Under the pieces are notes generated by a model, which worked only from the letters and a program-made list of their open reading frames with translations, had not been told where the DNA came from and ran no database searches. Of a stretch of DNA of 64,000 nt, positions 8,296 to 16,371 are shown one piece after another; positions within the stretch are counted from its first letter, which is position 1, and every line of letters starts with the position of its first letter. Source of the stretch: Bacteroidales bacterium. Lineage in GTDB: Bacteria; Bacteroidota; Bacteroidia; Bacteroidales; UBA932. The translations under genes were made by a program, and so were the position numbers. Location: assembly GCA_017554335.1 (NCBI GenBank), contig JAFZIO010000059.1, positions 28,450 to 92,449 of the forward strand, given 5' to 3'.

Positions 8296-9513
8296 ATGAA
8301 GATCAGGAGCCTTATACCGGCCGCCGTACTGGCCGTATTGTGCCTTGTCCCTTCCTGCCACCGGAACAAGGGCGGGGAGGCTGAAGCTGGTGCCCAGATA
8401 GAGGAACTGCCGCCAATAGGATTCTACCCGGACCGCTATTCCGTCGATTCCACAAAGGTGCGGGAAGGGGAGACGTTCACCGGACTGATGGGACGCCTGG
8501 GCCTCGGCAATACCGCCGCCCTCACGCTGGTGGCCCGCAGCGACAGCATCTTCGACGTACGCCGCATGCGTGCCGGGAATCCCGTGGAGGCCTATTATTC
8601 CGCCGACAGCAGCGGCCGCAGGTTGCAGTACATGGTATATCACAACGACCGCATACGTTCGACCGTCTTCCAGTGTGCCGACTCCCTGCATGCGTGGACC
8701 TACGACAAGCCGGTTACGGCCGAGCGCAAGGTGGCGGACGTGAGCATCAGGAGCTCTCTCTGGAACGACATGCTGGCGGCCGGCATCTCGCCCCTGCTGA
8801 TAGTGGACCTTGCCGACGTGTACGCGTGGACCGTCAATTTCTTCGGCCTGCAGGAGGGAGACCGCTTCCGGGTCATCTTCGACCAGACCGTCTGCGACGG
8901 GGAGGTGGTACGCATAGACAGCATAGAATTCGCCATCTACGACAGCGGCAACTTCCGTGCGGCCGCTATACGCTTCGACCAGGGAGACGGCGGCAACAAG
9001 TATTGGAACGAGAAGGGCGAGAGCATGCGGAAGGCCTTCCTGAAGGCGCCGCTGCGCTACAACCGCATCAGCAGCCGCTTCACCTACCACCGCAAGCATC
9101 CCATTTCCGGCGTCGTGAGGCCTCATACGGCGGTGGATTACGCCGCTCCCACCGGCACGCCCGTGCACTCAATAGGCGACGGCACCGTCACGCTCTGCGG
9201 ATGGGACGGCAGCGGGGGAGGCAACCGCATCAAGATACGCCATATGAACGGCTACGAGACCTGCTACATGCACCTTTCCAAGTTCGCCCCCGGCATCAAG
9301 GCGGGCGCGCGCGTGGCGCAGGGGCAGACTATAGGATACGTGGGCTCTACAGGCCACTCTACCGGCCCTCACCTGGATTTCCGGGTGTGGAAGGACGGCA
9401 CTCCGGTAGATCCGCTAAAGATGATTTCGCCGCCGTCGGAGCCGCTGAAACAGGAGAATCTGGATTCGCTCCGCAAAATGTACTCGTCATACCTGGAGGA
9501 AGTTGCCAAATGA
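8296..9513 (+). CDS. M23 family peptidase lipoprotein
   Basis: A 405-residue envelope protein with a lipoprotein signal (LCLVPSC, lipid-modified Cys about residue 21). The C-terminal third is an M23 (lysostaphin-type) domain with HTAVD near residue 277 and the turn STGPHLDF near 353. The family cuts peptidoglycan cross-bridges using zinc held by H of HxxxD, its D, and the last H of HxH. Here that last position is Asp (HLD), so one metal ligand differs. The N-terminal half matches the usual LysM/OapA-like region of Bacteroidota M23 lipoproteins only loosely. Start follows the previous stop with no gap; the end overlaps trmO by four bases, so the three genes are one unit. Confidence 0.88.
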   Translation: MKIRSLIPAAVLAVLCLVPSCHRNKGGEAEAGAQIEELPPIGFYPDRYSVDSTKVREGETFTGLMGRLGLGNTAALTLVARSDSIFDVRRMRAGNPVEAYYSADSSGRRLQYMVYHNDRIRSTVFQCADSLHAWTYDKPVTAERKVADVSIRSSLWNDMLAAGISPLLIVDLADVYAWTVNFFGLQEGDRFRVIFDQTVCDGEVVRIDSIEFAIYDSGNFRAAAIRFDQGDGGNKYWNEKGESMRKAFLKAPLRYNRISSRFTYHRKHPISGVVRPHTAVDYAAPTGTPVHSIGDGTVTLCGWDGSGGGNRIKIRHMNGYETCYMHLSKFAPGIKAGARVAQGQTIGYVGSTGHSTGPHLDFRVWKDGTPVDPLKMISPPSEPLKQENLDSLRKMYSSYLEEVAK

Positions 9514-10172
9514 CAATAGAGCCTGTTGCCTATTTCCGATCGCCTATAAAGGGCAAGTTTGGCGTGCCGCGCCAGTCCGGGCTGGCTCCCGGCCTGCGGG
9601 GCGAGGTGCTCTTTGTGGCGCCGTACGACGCTGCGGAGGCGATACGGGGGCTCGCGGGCTTCGACTACTGCTGGCTGATATGGGGCTTCTCGCTCAATCC
9701 GGGAAGCGGTAACTCCCTGACTGTGAGGCCACCCAGGCTGGGCGGCAACGAGAGGGTAGGGGTGTTCGCATCCCGTTCGCCCTTCCGTCCAAACGGGCTT
9801 GGGCTGTCGAGCGTCAAACTGGAGCGCGTGGAGCCCGGTGTGCTTTACGTCTCCGGGGCGGATCTGGCCGACGGTACGCCGATATACGACGTAAAGCCTT
9901 ATGTGCGTTATGCGGACAGTCATTCGGACGCACGCAGCGGCTTTGTGGACGCTTCTGCCTGGGAACCTGTTGATGTACTGTTGCCGGAGCCTCTGGCTGC
10001 AGAGCTGGGTGAAAGCGATGCTGCTGCATTGAGGCAGTTGCTTTCTCTCGATCCAAGACCAGGCTATCAGGATGATCCTGAGAGGGTTTACGGCATGAGT
10101 TTCGGGCCGTATGATGTGAAATTCAAAGTCGATTCCGGCAAAGTATTTGTGCTTTCTTTGGAAAAGTGTTAA
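9510..10172 (+). CDS. trmO: tRNA t6A37 N6-methyltransferase (TsaA/TrmO family)
   Basis: A 220-residue SAM-dependent enzyme that methylates N6-threonylcarbamoyladenosine 37 in tRNA reading ACN codons. Family marks are all visible: FRSPIKGKFGVPRQ near the N-terminus, RSPFRPNGLGLSSVKL in the middle, and GADLADGTPIYDVKPY. The start overlaps the M23 stop as ATGA (9510-9513). The 3' end holds the promoter of the next gene. Confidence 0.93.
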   Translation: MTIEPVAYFRSPIKGKFGVPRQSGLAPGLRGEVLFVAPYDAAEAIRGLAGFDYCWLIWGFSLNPGSGNSLTVRPPRLGGNERVGVFASRSPFRPNGLGLSSVKLERVEPGVLYVSGADLADGTPIYDVKPYVRYADSHSDARSGFVDASAWEPVDVLLPEPLAAELGESDAAALRQLLSLDPRPGYQDDPERVYGMSFGPYDVKFKVDSGKVFVLSLEKC

Positions 10173-10177
10173 TTTTG
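10146..10177 (+). promoter_or_regulatory. Promoter of the SEC-C gene
   Basis: TTTG (10146-10149), 20 bases, TAATTTTG (10170-10177): full match to the Bacteroidota consensus, lying inside the end of trmO. Only six bases separate the box from ATG 10184, so the transcript is probably leaderless. Confidence 0.65.
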
Positions 10178-10183
10178 CCGCTC

Positions 10184-11368
10184 ATGCAAGCCAAAATAAA
10201 CGACATACTCAACTCCCGCACAAAGGAGGAAATAGAGGCGACGCTGGACTACTTCGACGCGTTGCCGCTCCGGATTATGCGGAAGAACGAGCTTGTGCGT
10301 ACGCTTGCCTCTTATCTTTCCGCCCCCAAGGTGTGGCTGGACAAGCTGATGGAGCAGGATCTCCGCCTGCTGCAGACCCTCTGCAAGGCCGGCCCGGACA
10401 ATTCCGTGGACATGATTCCCGGCGATTACCCTTCGGTCGTGGAGGTGCTCCGCTTTGTGGACGCCAGCCGTCCGGGATCCGGGGAAGATATGCAGCGACT
10501 GAGTATTCCAGCCGTATTCTATGAGTTGATAGCCAAGGATATAGATGATGTTATCTCAAGAAAAGAAAAAGATGGTTCCTTCGATTTGGAGCATCTGATT
10601 CTGGGGGCTGTCAATATCTACGGCGTAGTGCCTTTACGCACCTTCGTAGACTGCATCTTCGAGGATTTCGACGATTTAAATGCCGTGCGCGATTTTGCGG
10701 CAAATGTGGCCCGTCATCCTGTAATCCGCCTGTATCAGGAAGAATATAAGGGAGAGCCCTATCTGGTGTCGCCTTATGTGGAGAATTTCGAGGAGACCAT
10801 GAAGATACGGCGCGAACGCTACAAGCAGGTGCGCAAATATGCCAGGGCAAGCCATGACGAGGCCGAGCGCTGCGGCGTAAATGCGCCTTTCTGTTGCTAC
10901 GGGCTGGATACGGCTGAGGGTAAGGCCCTGGTGGACATGCTGTCGTACCTGGGTTACGATGGGGATTCGCTGGATGCTGCGGCGCACAGCGTATGGCTGA
11001 ATGCACAGTACGAGCCGGACAGTCGCAATCTGGATATGCTTATGTCGCCCCTGTCATCGGCCGCCGAGGATGTAGAAAGTCTGGACCGCTTTGCGGAATT
11101 CGCCCAGATAGTGCTTGATTACGCCAATTCGGTGCCCAAATGGCTGCTTAAGGGCCATAGTGCAAAGGAGACCGGGCTTATGCTGTATACGGTCACTGAC
11201 GCTTATCTGGAGGAGATTTACGGCGCTGAACTGTCTGAGAGCGAGAATGAAGAGATAATGCGTTTCTTCGACAGCGTGCACAAGGTAAGGCCGGTCGCTC
11301 CGGACGATCCCTGCCCCTGCGGCAGCGGATTGTCGTACCGCCTGTGTCACGGAAAGCTCTTCAGCTAG
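10184..11368 (+). CDS. SEC-C motif protein
   Basis: A 394-residue protein whose only recognisable part is the C-terminal SEC-C zinc motif, PCPCGSGLSYRLCHG, at about residues 377-391. SEC-C tails are found on SecA and on many unrelated proteins and bind zinc, often mediating contact with ribosomes or other proteins. The rest is predicted to be mostly helical, without a known domain. A GTG at 10166 could start six residues earlier but lies upstream of the -7 box. Ends tail to tail with the next gene (four-base overlap). Function unknown. Confidence 0.75.
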   Translation: MQAKINDILNSRTKEEIEATLDYFDALPLRIMRKNELVRTLASYLSAPKVWLDKLMEQDLRLLQTLCKAGPDNSVDMIPGDYPSVVEVLRFVDASRPGSGEDMQRLSIPAVFYELIAKDIDDVISRKEKDGSFDLEHLILGAVNIYGVVPLRTFVDCIFEDFDDLNAVRDFAANVARHPVIRLYQEEYKGEPYLVSPYVENFEETMKIRRERYKQVRKYARASHDEAERCGVNAPFCCYGLDTAEGKALVDMLSYLGYDGDSLDAAAHSVWLNAQYEPDSRNLDMLMSPLSSAAEDVESLDRFAEFAQIVLDYANSVPKWLLKGHSAKETGLMLYTVTDAYLEEIYGAELSESENEEIMRFFDSVHKVRPVAPDDPCPCGSGLSYRLCHGKLFS

Positions 11369-11814
11369 TCCTGTTTCCTGACCCTGAGATTGTCTTCTAC
11401 GTACTTGGCCCACTTTGACACTTCGTCGTCGTTGGGAGCCACTACGCTGCATATCAGCAGACCGCCCTTAATTATCTCCACGCACATCAGAAGCATTATG
11501 GAGCCGTCTTCGCACTCGCCGGTGAAGCCGAAGGCCTTTTTCTTCTGGAAACGCCATTCGGCGATGGGGTCGTCCTCTTCGTCTTCTTCGTCCCAGCCTA
11601 TTATTTCGGCGTAATTGGCGTACGCTTCGTCTTCTGCGGTGGTGTCTGAAGGAAGATCGCCTACGTAAAGGTCTATCAGGGCTTCGTCGCTTTTGCCGTC
11701 ACCCTTGGGCAGATGGCACTCAATGTGGGTTATGATGGCACCGTCTACTTCTTCGTAGCGGTCCTGCTCGCTTGCCCACTCAGGAGAGAGGGGGAGTGTG
11801 ATATCGTAAGTCAT
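11365..11814 (-). CDS. Conserved-type acidic hypothetical protein
   Basis: A 149-residue cytoplasmic-looking protein with a strongly acidic middle (WDEEDEEDD) and alternating hydrophobic segments suggesting an alpha/beta fold. I do not recognise a family. It follows the zinc peptidase gene on the same strand with a three-base gap, so the two are probably cotranscribed. No signal peptide. Confidence 0.65.
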   Translation of the reverse strand: MTYDITLPLSPEWASEQDRYEEVDGAIITHIECHLPKGDGKSDEALIDLYVGDLPSDTTAEDEAYANYAEIIGWDEEDEEDDPIAEWRFQKKKAFGFTGECEDGSIMLLMCVEIIKGGLLICSVVAPNDDEVSKWAKYVEDNLRVRKQD

Positions 11815-11817
11815 ATT

Positions 11818-12675
11818 TTACAAACTGTCGTAAGAAATGGAGAATGTGTCGCCCAGTGACGGGTCGCCGGTGGTGAATCCCTTTTTGAGCCAGCGGGCTC
11901 GCTGCTCCGACGTGCCGTGGTTGAAGGAATCAGGTACGGCATAGCCGTAGGCTTTCTTCTGAAGATAGTCGTCGCCTATCTTGGCGGCTACGTCCAGGCC
12001 TTCTTCCAGGTCTCCCTCCTCCAGAGAACCGTACATCTTGTTGTCGTGGTGGGCCCAGATGCCGGCATAGAAGTCGGCCTGAAGCTCGAGGCGTACGCTG
12101 ATTTTGTTGGCTTCCCTCTGGCTTGAACGCTGCATCTGGCGGTTGGCCTGGGTGAGAGTGCCGAGCAGGTACTGGACGTGATGACCTACCTCATGAGCTA
12201 TGACGTAGGCGTATGCAAAATCGCCGTCTGCACCTATCTGTTTCTTCATGGAAGTAAAGAATGAAAGGTCCAGGTAGACCGTCTGGTCGGCGCTGCTGTA
12301 GAAGGGGCCTGTAGAGGCGGAAGCAGTGCCTGTAGACGTCTGTACGTAGTCATTGTAGAGTACGAGACTGGGTGGTTCGTAGGTCAGGCCGTTGGCTTTG
12401 AAGATCTCTGTCCAGACATCTTCGGTGCCTGCAAGAATCTGTTTCGAGAAAACGGCAAGGGCTTCTTCTTCCTCGGTTGGAGTGTATTCGGTCTGGGTCT
12501 GTGCGCCGCCCAATTCCTGCACCTGCTGAATAACTTCCGCCGGATCTCCTCCGAACAGGAGGGTAAGCAAACCGATGATAATCATGCCTCCAAGACCCAG
12601 TCCGCCGGCTGTTGCAACAGAGCGGCCGCGCTTGTCAATCACATGTGTACTTAGTCTTCTTCCGTCTAGCTTCAT
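11818..12675 (-). CDS. Neutral zinc metallopeptidase, YpfJ family
   Basis: A 285-residue membrane-anchored protein of the YpfJ/Zn_peptidase_2 family. The N-terminus has the RRLSTHVIDKRG stretch common in the family and one transmembrane segment (GLGLGGMIIIGLLTLLFGG). The gluzincin motif HEVGHH is at about residue 165 and the downstream glutamate-bearing QADFYAGIWAHH supplies the third ligand. Substrate unknown. Minus-strand -7 box TAAATTTG at 12702-12695 precedes it. Confidence 0.88.
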   Translation of the reverse strand: MKLDGRRLSTHVIDKRGRSVATAGGLGLGGMIIIGLLTLLFGGDPAEVIQQVQELGGAQTQTEYTPTEEEEALAVFSKQILAGTEDVWTEIFKANGLTYEPPSLVLYNDYVQTSTGTASASTGPFYSSADQTVYLDLSFFTSMKKQIGADGDFAYAYVIAHEVGHHVQYLLGTLTQANRQMQRSSQREANKISVRLELQADFYAGIWAHHDNKMYGSLEEGDLEEGLDVAAKIGDDYLQKKAYGYAVPDSFNHGTSEQRARWLKKGFTTGDPSLGDTFSISYDSL

Positions 12676-12786
12676 ATAGTAGTGTATTTGACTACAAATT
12701 TAACGAAAAAGAAGTAATTATCATCCGTCCGGGCCTGTTTTTATGTTATATTGAGTAATCTATTGATATTTCGATAATAAAACATT

Positions 12787-12814
12787 TTAGTTAATGGTAT
12801 TAACAAAAATGTTA
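12787..12814. promoter_or_regulatory. 28-base composite palindrome, copy 1
   Basis: Contains GTTAAT-GGT-ATTAAC overlapping TAACA-AAAA-TGTTA. Twenty-seven of 28 bases recur at 51916-51943. It lies 71 bases before the epimerase start, upstream of the -7 box TATATTTG (12872-12879). Probably a regulator site; the regulator is unknown. Confidence 0.6.
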
Positions 12815-12885
12815 CAATGATTTTGATTCCATTTTTGAGTATATTTAGGATACGGCGACGATAAAAATTGCTATATTTGAAAGAT

Positions 12886-13554
12886 ATGAAAAACATTATC
12901 TCCGTTTCTGTCATGTGCTCCGATCTTATGAACCTCGGAGCGGACATAGATCTTCTTAATGAACTCGGAGTGGACTGGCTGCACGTCGACGTGATGGACG
13001 GCCATTTCGTCCCCAATCTGACTTTTGGCCCCGATTTTATCAAAGCCATGCATTCCCGCACTTCTCAGCCGCTGGATATCCACCTGATGGTGACAGACCC
13101 CGAGCTTGTGCTTTCCCGTTTCGAACTCAGGGAGGGGGACAGCCTCACCGTTCACGTGGAATTGGACCGCAGTTTTGAGGAATTGAGCAAGCGCGTACGC
13201 GGACAAGGCTGCCGATTCGGCCTGGCTGTCAATCCTGAAACCCCTGTAGAGGCCCTTGAAAGGCATATCGGGCTGTTCGATTCTGTCACTCTGATGCTTG
13301 TTCATCCGGGCTATGCCGGGGCTAAACTGGTCGATGGCATACTCGACAAGGTTTCTGTAACGCGTAAATGGCTGGATTCCAAAGGCTTGTCCAATGTACT
13401 GATTAGCGTTGACGGAAGCGTAAGCGCAGAACGGGCCGAGCTTATGGCCGGCATGGGCGCCAATATCTTCGTCGGTGGTACAGCCGGCATTTACCGCAAG
13501 GGCATGGACTTGAGAGAAACTATACCTACATTCAGAAAAGCAATATCACTATGA
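12886..13554 (+). CDS. Ribulose-phosphate 3-epimerase family protein (AlsE-like)
   Basis: A 222-residue TIM-barrel epimerase. HVDVMDGHF and DIHLMV carry the metal ligands and one catalytic Asp, and HPGYAGAK is the flexible loop. The phosphate end reads VDGS ... VGGTAGIY instead of Rpe's VDGG ... GSAIF, which is nearer to D-allulose-6-phosphate 3-epimerase (AlsE) than to housekeeping Rpe. It should interconvert a ketose phosphate at C3; whether a pentulose or hexulose is unclear. The start ATG lies six bases after a TATATTTG box, so the operon mRNA may be leaderless. It overlaps the next gene by four bases and heads an eight-gene operon. Confidence 0.85.
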   Translation: MKNIISVSVMCSDLMNLGADIDLLNELGVDWLHVDVMDGHFVPNLTFGPDFIKAMHSRTSQPLDIHLMVTDPELVLSRFELREGDSLTVHVELDRSFEELSKRVRGQGCRFGLAVNPETPVEALERHIGLFDSVTLMLVHPGYAGAKLVDGILDKVSVTRKWLDSKGLSNVLISVDGSVSAERAELMAGMGANIFVGGTAGIYRKGMDLRETIPTFRKAISL

Positions 13555-14894
13555 ACAAAATCGAAAGTGCACTTCAGCGCACGACGGATACAAAGGACCT
13601 CTTCATAGGGGCCGGAGTAGTCTCCCGTACGGCGGAAATGTTCCGTAAATTATTCCCTGGAAAGAAAGCTATAATTGTAGCTGATACAAATACTTGGGAA
13701 GTGGCAGGTAAAGCTGTGCTTCAATCACTCGAAGCTGATGGCGTTCCTCATGAGCAGCCTTTTGTCTTTGACGATCCGGACCTGTATGCCGAGTGGAAAT
13801 TCGTGGAGCAGCTCAAGGCTCACCTGGAGCCGCTGGACGTCATTGCCATAGCCGTAGGTTCCGGAGTAATCAACGACCTCACCAAATATGTATCCCACGT
13901 TCTCGGGCGTAAGTATATGTGCGTAGGTACTGCCGCATCCATGGACGGTTACACTGCTTACGGCGCATCAATCACCAAGGACGGCAACAAGCAGACCTTC
14001 AGCTGCCCGGCGCCTTACGGATTCGTCATGGATCCGGTGATTGCCGCCGCCGCGCCCAAGGAGCTGGCCGCATCGGGCTATGCCGACCTCATCGCCAAGA
14101 TTCCCGCCGCCGCCGACTGGATGCTGGCCGATACCGTCGGCGCAGAGGCCATAGACAAGTTCGGCTGGGATCTGGTCCAGGACGGGCTCCGGGAGTCCCT
14201 TGCGGCTCCGGCAGCGGTGTTTGCAGGCGATGTGGAGATGACGGAGAAGCTCTCCGAGGGCCTGCTGATGAGCGGTTTCGCCATGCAGGCGATTCACAGC
14301 AGCCGCCCGGCCTCCGGTACCGAGCATCAGTTCTCCCATTGCTGGGACATGGAAAACCTGGCGTATCCCAGCGGAAAGCATGTTTCCCACGGATTCAAAG
14401 TCGGTATAGGCACCCTTGCCAGTACCGCCTCCCTGGAGTTCCTGCTGGAGAAGGACCTTGAGAACCTGGATGTGGAGAAATGCGTCGCCGCATGGAAGAG
14501 CTGGGACGAGACCGAGAAGGAGATACGTGAGATATTTGCCGGCAAGCCCGGACATCTTGCCCGCGGCCTGGAGGAGACGAAAGGGAAGTATGTAGACAAG
14601 GACGGCCTCCGCAGGCAGCTGGAAGCCCTTAAGGCCGCCTGGCCCGAACTCAAGGAGAAGATACGTGCCCAGATTATCCCGTTCAATGAGGTTCACGAGG
14701 ACCTCAAGCTCGTTGGATCGCCCTATGAGCCGGAAATGATATGCGTAAGCAGGGAGCGTATGCGCAAGACCTTCTCGTATATACCCTATATGCGCAGCCG
14801 TTTTACCAATATAGATGTAGTATACCGCCTGGGACTCATGCCAGAACTCATGGAAAGGCTTTTCGGCAAAGGCGGAATATGGGAAGTAAAGTAA
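13551..14894 (+). CDS. sn-glycerol-1-phosphate dehydrogenase-type enzyme (AraM family)
   Basis: A 447-residue NAD(P)-dependent, metal-containing dehydrogenase of the AraM/EgsA group, which reduces dihydroxyacetone phosphate to sn-glycerol 1-phosphate reversibly. Family landmarks: GSGVINDLTKY, TAASMDGYTA, SGYADLIAK (metal Asp), TEHQFSH (metal His) and SHGFKVGIG (metal His). It is about 50 residues longer than the Bacillus AraM because of a helical insert after residue 300. Next to an epimerase it might act on another polyol phosphate such as ribitol 5-phosphate; this is inference. ATGA overlap with the epimerase and one base to the transporter. Confidence 0.88.
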   Translation: MNKIESALQRTTDTKDLFIGAGVVSRTAEMFRKLFPGKKAIIVADTNTWEVAGKAVLQSLEADGVPHEQPFVFDDPDLYAEWKFVEQLKAHLEPLDVIAIAVGSGVINDLTKYVSHVLGRKYMCVGTAASMDGYTAYGASITKDGNKQTFSCPAPYGFVMDPVIAAAAPKELAASGYADLIAKIPAAADWMLADTVGAEAIDKFGWDLVQDGLRESLAAPAAVFAGDVEMTEKLSEGLLMSGFAMQAIHSSRPASGTEHQFSHCWDMENLAYPSGKHVSHGFKVGIGTLASTASLEFLLEKDLENLDVEKCVAAWKSWDETEKEIREIFAGKPGHLARGLEETKGKYVDKDGLRRQLEALKAAWPELKEKIRAQIIPFNEVHEDLKLVGSPYEPEMICVSRERMRKTFSYIPYMRSRFTNIDVVYRLGLMPELMERLFGKGGIWEVK

Positions 14895-14895
14895 T

Positions 14896-16371
14896 ATGAA
14901 AGCTACTACAAAATCGCTCAAGTACTGGCAGTGGCGCACCATCATCGTAACCATGATAGGTTACGCCATGTTCTATCTGGTACGCAAGAACTTTTCCTTC
15001 TCCATGCCCGGTCTGGGTGCCGAATTCGGCATTACCAAGACCCAGCTGGGCCTCTTCCTGACCCTGCACGGCGTTATTTACGGCCTGTCCCGTTATGTGG
15101 TAGGCATAATTACAGACCGCAACAGCGCCAGGAAGGTTATGTCCCTTGGCCTTATGCTTTGTGCCATTGTGAACATCCTGTTCGGTACCAGCGATGCCGT
15201 GGCAGGCTGGATCGTGGCCATTGCGGGCAAAGCGGGAGACGCCGCCGCAATAGCGTCCGTGCTGGTTTATGTCATGGGCGTCCTGTGGATGGTCAACGGA
15301 TTCCTGCAGGGAATGGGAGTGCCTCCGTGCACCAAGACCCTTACCCAGTGGATACACCCCAATGAGCTTGCCACCAAGATGAGTATCTGGAACATGTCCC
15401 ATTCCATAGGTGCCGGTCTCGCCATGGCCCTCTGCGGCTGGTTCGTGATGCCTCACCTTGGTATAGACATGAGCATGGATCCCGAGACAGTGGCCACCAT
15501 TACCGCCAATCTGAATCTGGACATGTCGGATCCGGCCAATGTGCAGAAAGTCACCAACTTCGCCGCTCACTTCGGGGCATGGCGCTGGTGCTTCCTCATC
15601 CCCGCCGGAGTTGCCGTTATCGGCTCCGTGTGGCTTTTCTTCACCATGAAGGATTCTCCGTCAGACGTAGGTCTGCCCGAGGTCGTAGGTAAGAAAAAGG
15701 CCATTGTGACCACTCCGGAGGAGGCTGCCGAGCACAAGGCTTTCGTTAAGAAGCATGTTTACGGAAACCGTATCATCTGGACCCTGGCCATTACCAACTT
15801 CTTTGTTTATGTAGTGCGTTTTGCCGCACTCGACTGGGGACCTACGCTGCTGACCGAGTCCAAGGGACTATCCATGGCCAACGCCACTACGCTTTGCGTG
15901 GTGTTCGAGCTTATAGGCGGCAACCTGGGAATGCTTTTCTGGGGCTGGGCTACCGACCATATTTTCAATAACAAGGCCCATCATACCTGCGTGGTGTGCA
16001 TGGTTGGTGTAGCAATTTGCATTGCGGTGTTCTGGATGCTGCCCGTAACTGCCGCATGGTGGGTGATGCTTATTCCTTTCACCCTGCTGGGCTTCTGCAT
16101 TTACGGTCCCCAGGCCCTCCTGGGTATATGTGCCGCACAGCATGCCACCAACAGGGCTTCAGCCACGGCCAACGGTATACTTGGCATTTTCGGTTACCTC
16201 AGCACCATAGTTTCCGGCTTCGGCTTCGGCTTTATCGCCCAGCATTACGGATGGAGCGCGGCATACGTAACTATCTTCGTATGTGCCGTTATCGGCCTGG
16301 TTACCGTCTCTACGATTTGGACGGCAAAAGCTACTGGTTATACTGAAGAAGATTTGCATAAAGAAGCATAA
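14896..16371 (+). CDS. Organophosphate:phosphate antiporter family transporter (GlpT/UhpT-like)
   Basis: A 491-residue MFS protein with about 12 membrane segments. The N-terminal YLVRKNFSFSMPGL and the loop LQGMGVPPCTKTLTQWI ... TKMSIWNMSHSIGAG are signatures of the OPA family, which swaps glycerol 3-phosphate, hexose phosphates or phosphoglycerate for inorganic phosphate. A periplasmic-loop insert near residues 190-220 is unusual. It provides inner-membrane uptake of a phosphorylated product in this operon. The stop abuts the ATG of the phosphoesterase. Confidence 0.9.
   Translation: MKATTKSLKYWQWRTIIVTMIGYAMFYLVRKNFSFSMPGLGAEFGITKTQLGLFLTLHGVIYGLSRYVVGIITDRNSARKVMSLGLMLCAIVNILFGTSDAVAGWIVAIAGKAGDAAAIASVLVYVMGVLWMVNGFLQGMGVPPCTKTLTQWIHPNELATKMSIWNMSHSIGAGLAMALCGWFVMPHLGIDMSMDPETVATITANLNLDMSDPANVQKVTNFAAHFGAWRWCFLIPAGVAVIGSVWLFFTMKDSPSDVGLPEVVGKKKAIVTTPEEAAEHKAFVKKHVYGNRIIWTLAITNFFVYVVRFAALDWGPTLLTESKGLSMANATTLCVVFELIGGNLGMLFWGWATDHIFNNKAHHTCVVCMVGVAICIAVFWMLPVTAAWWVMLIPFTLLGFCIYGPQALLGICAAQHATNRASATANGILGIFGYLSTIVSGFGFGFIAQHYGWSAAYVTIFVCAVIGLVTVSTIWTAKATGYTEEDLHKEA

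Noticed and set aside
12886-13554. Housekeeping ribulose-5-phosphate 3-epimerase (rpe)
   Set aside because: VDGS and VGGTAGIY replace the usual VDGG and GSAIF, and the gene heads a SusCD operon, so an AlsE-like accessory role is more likely.
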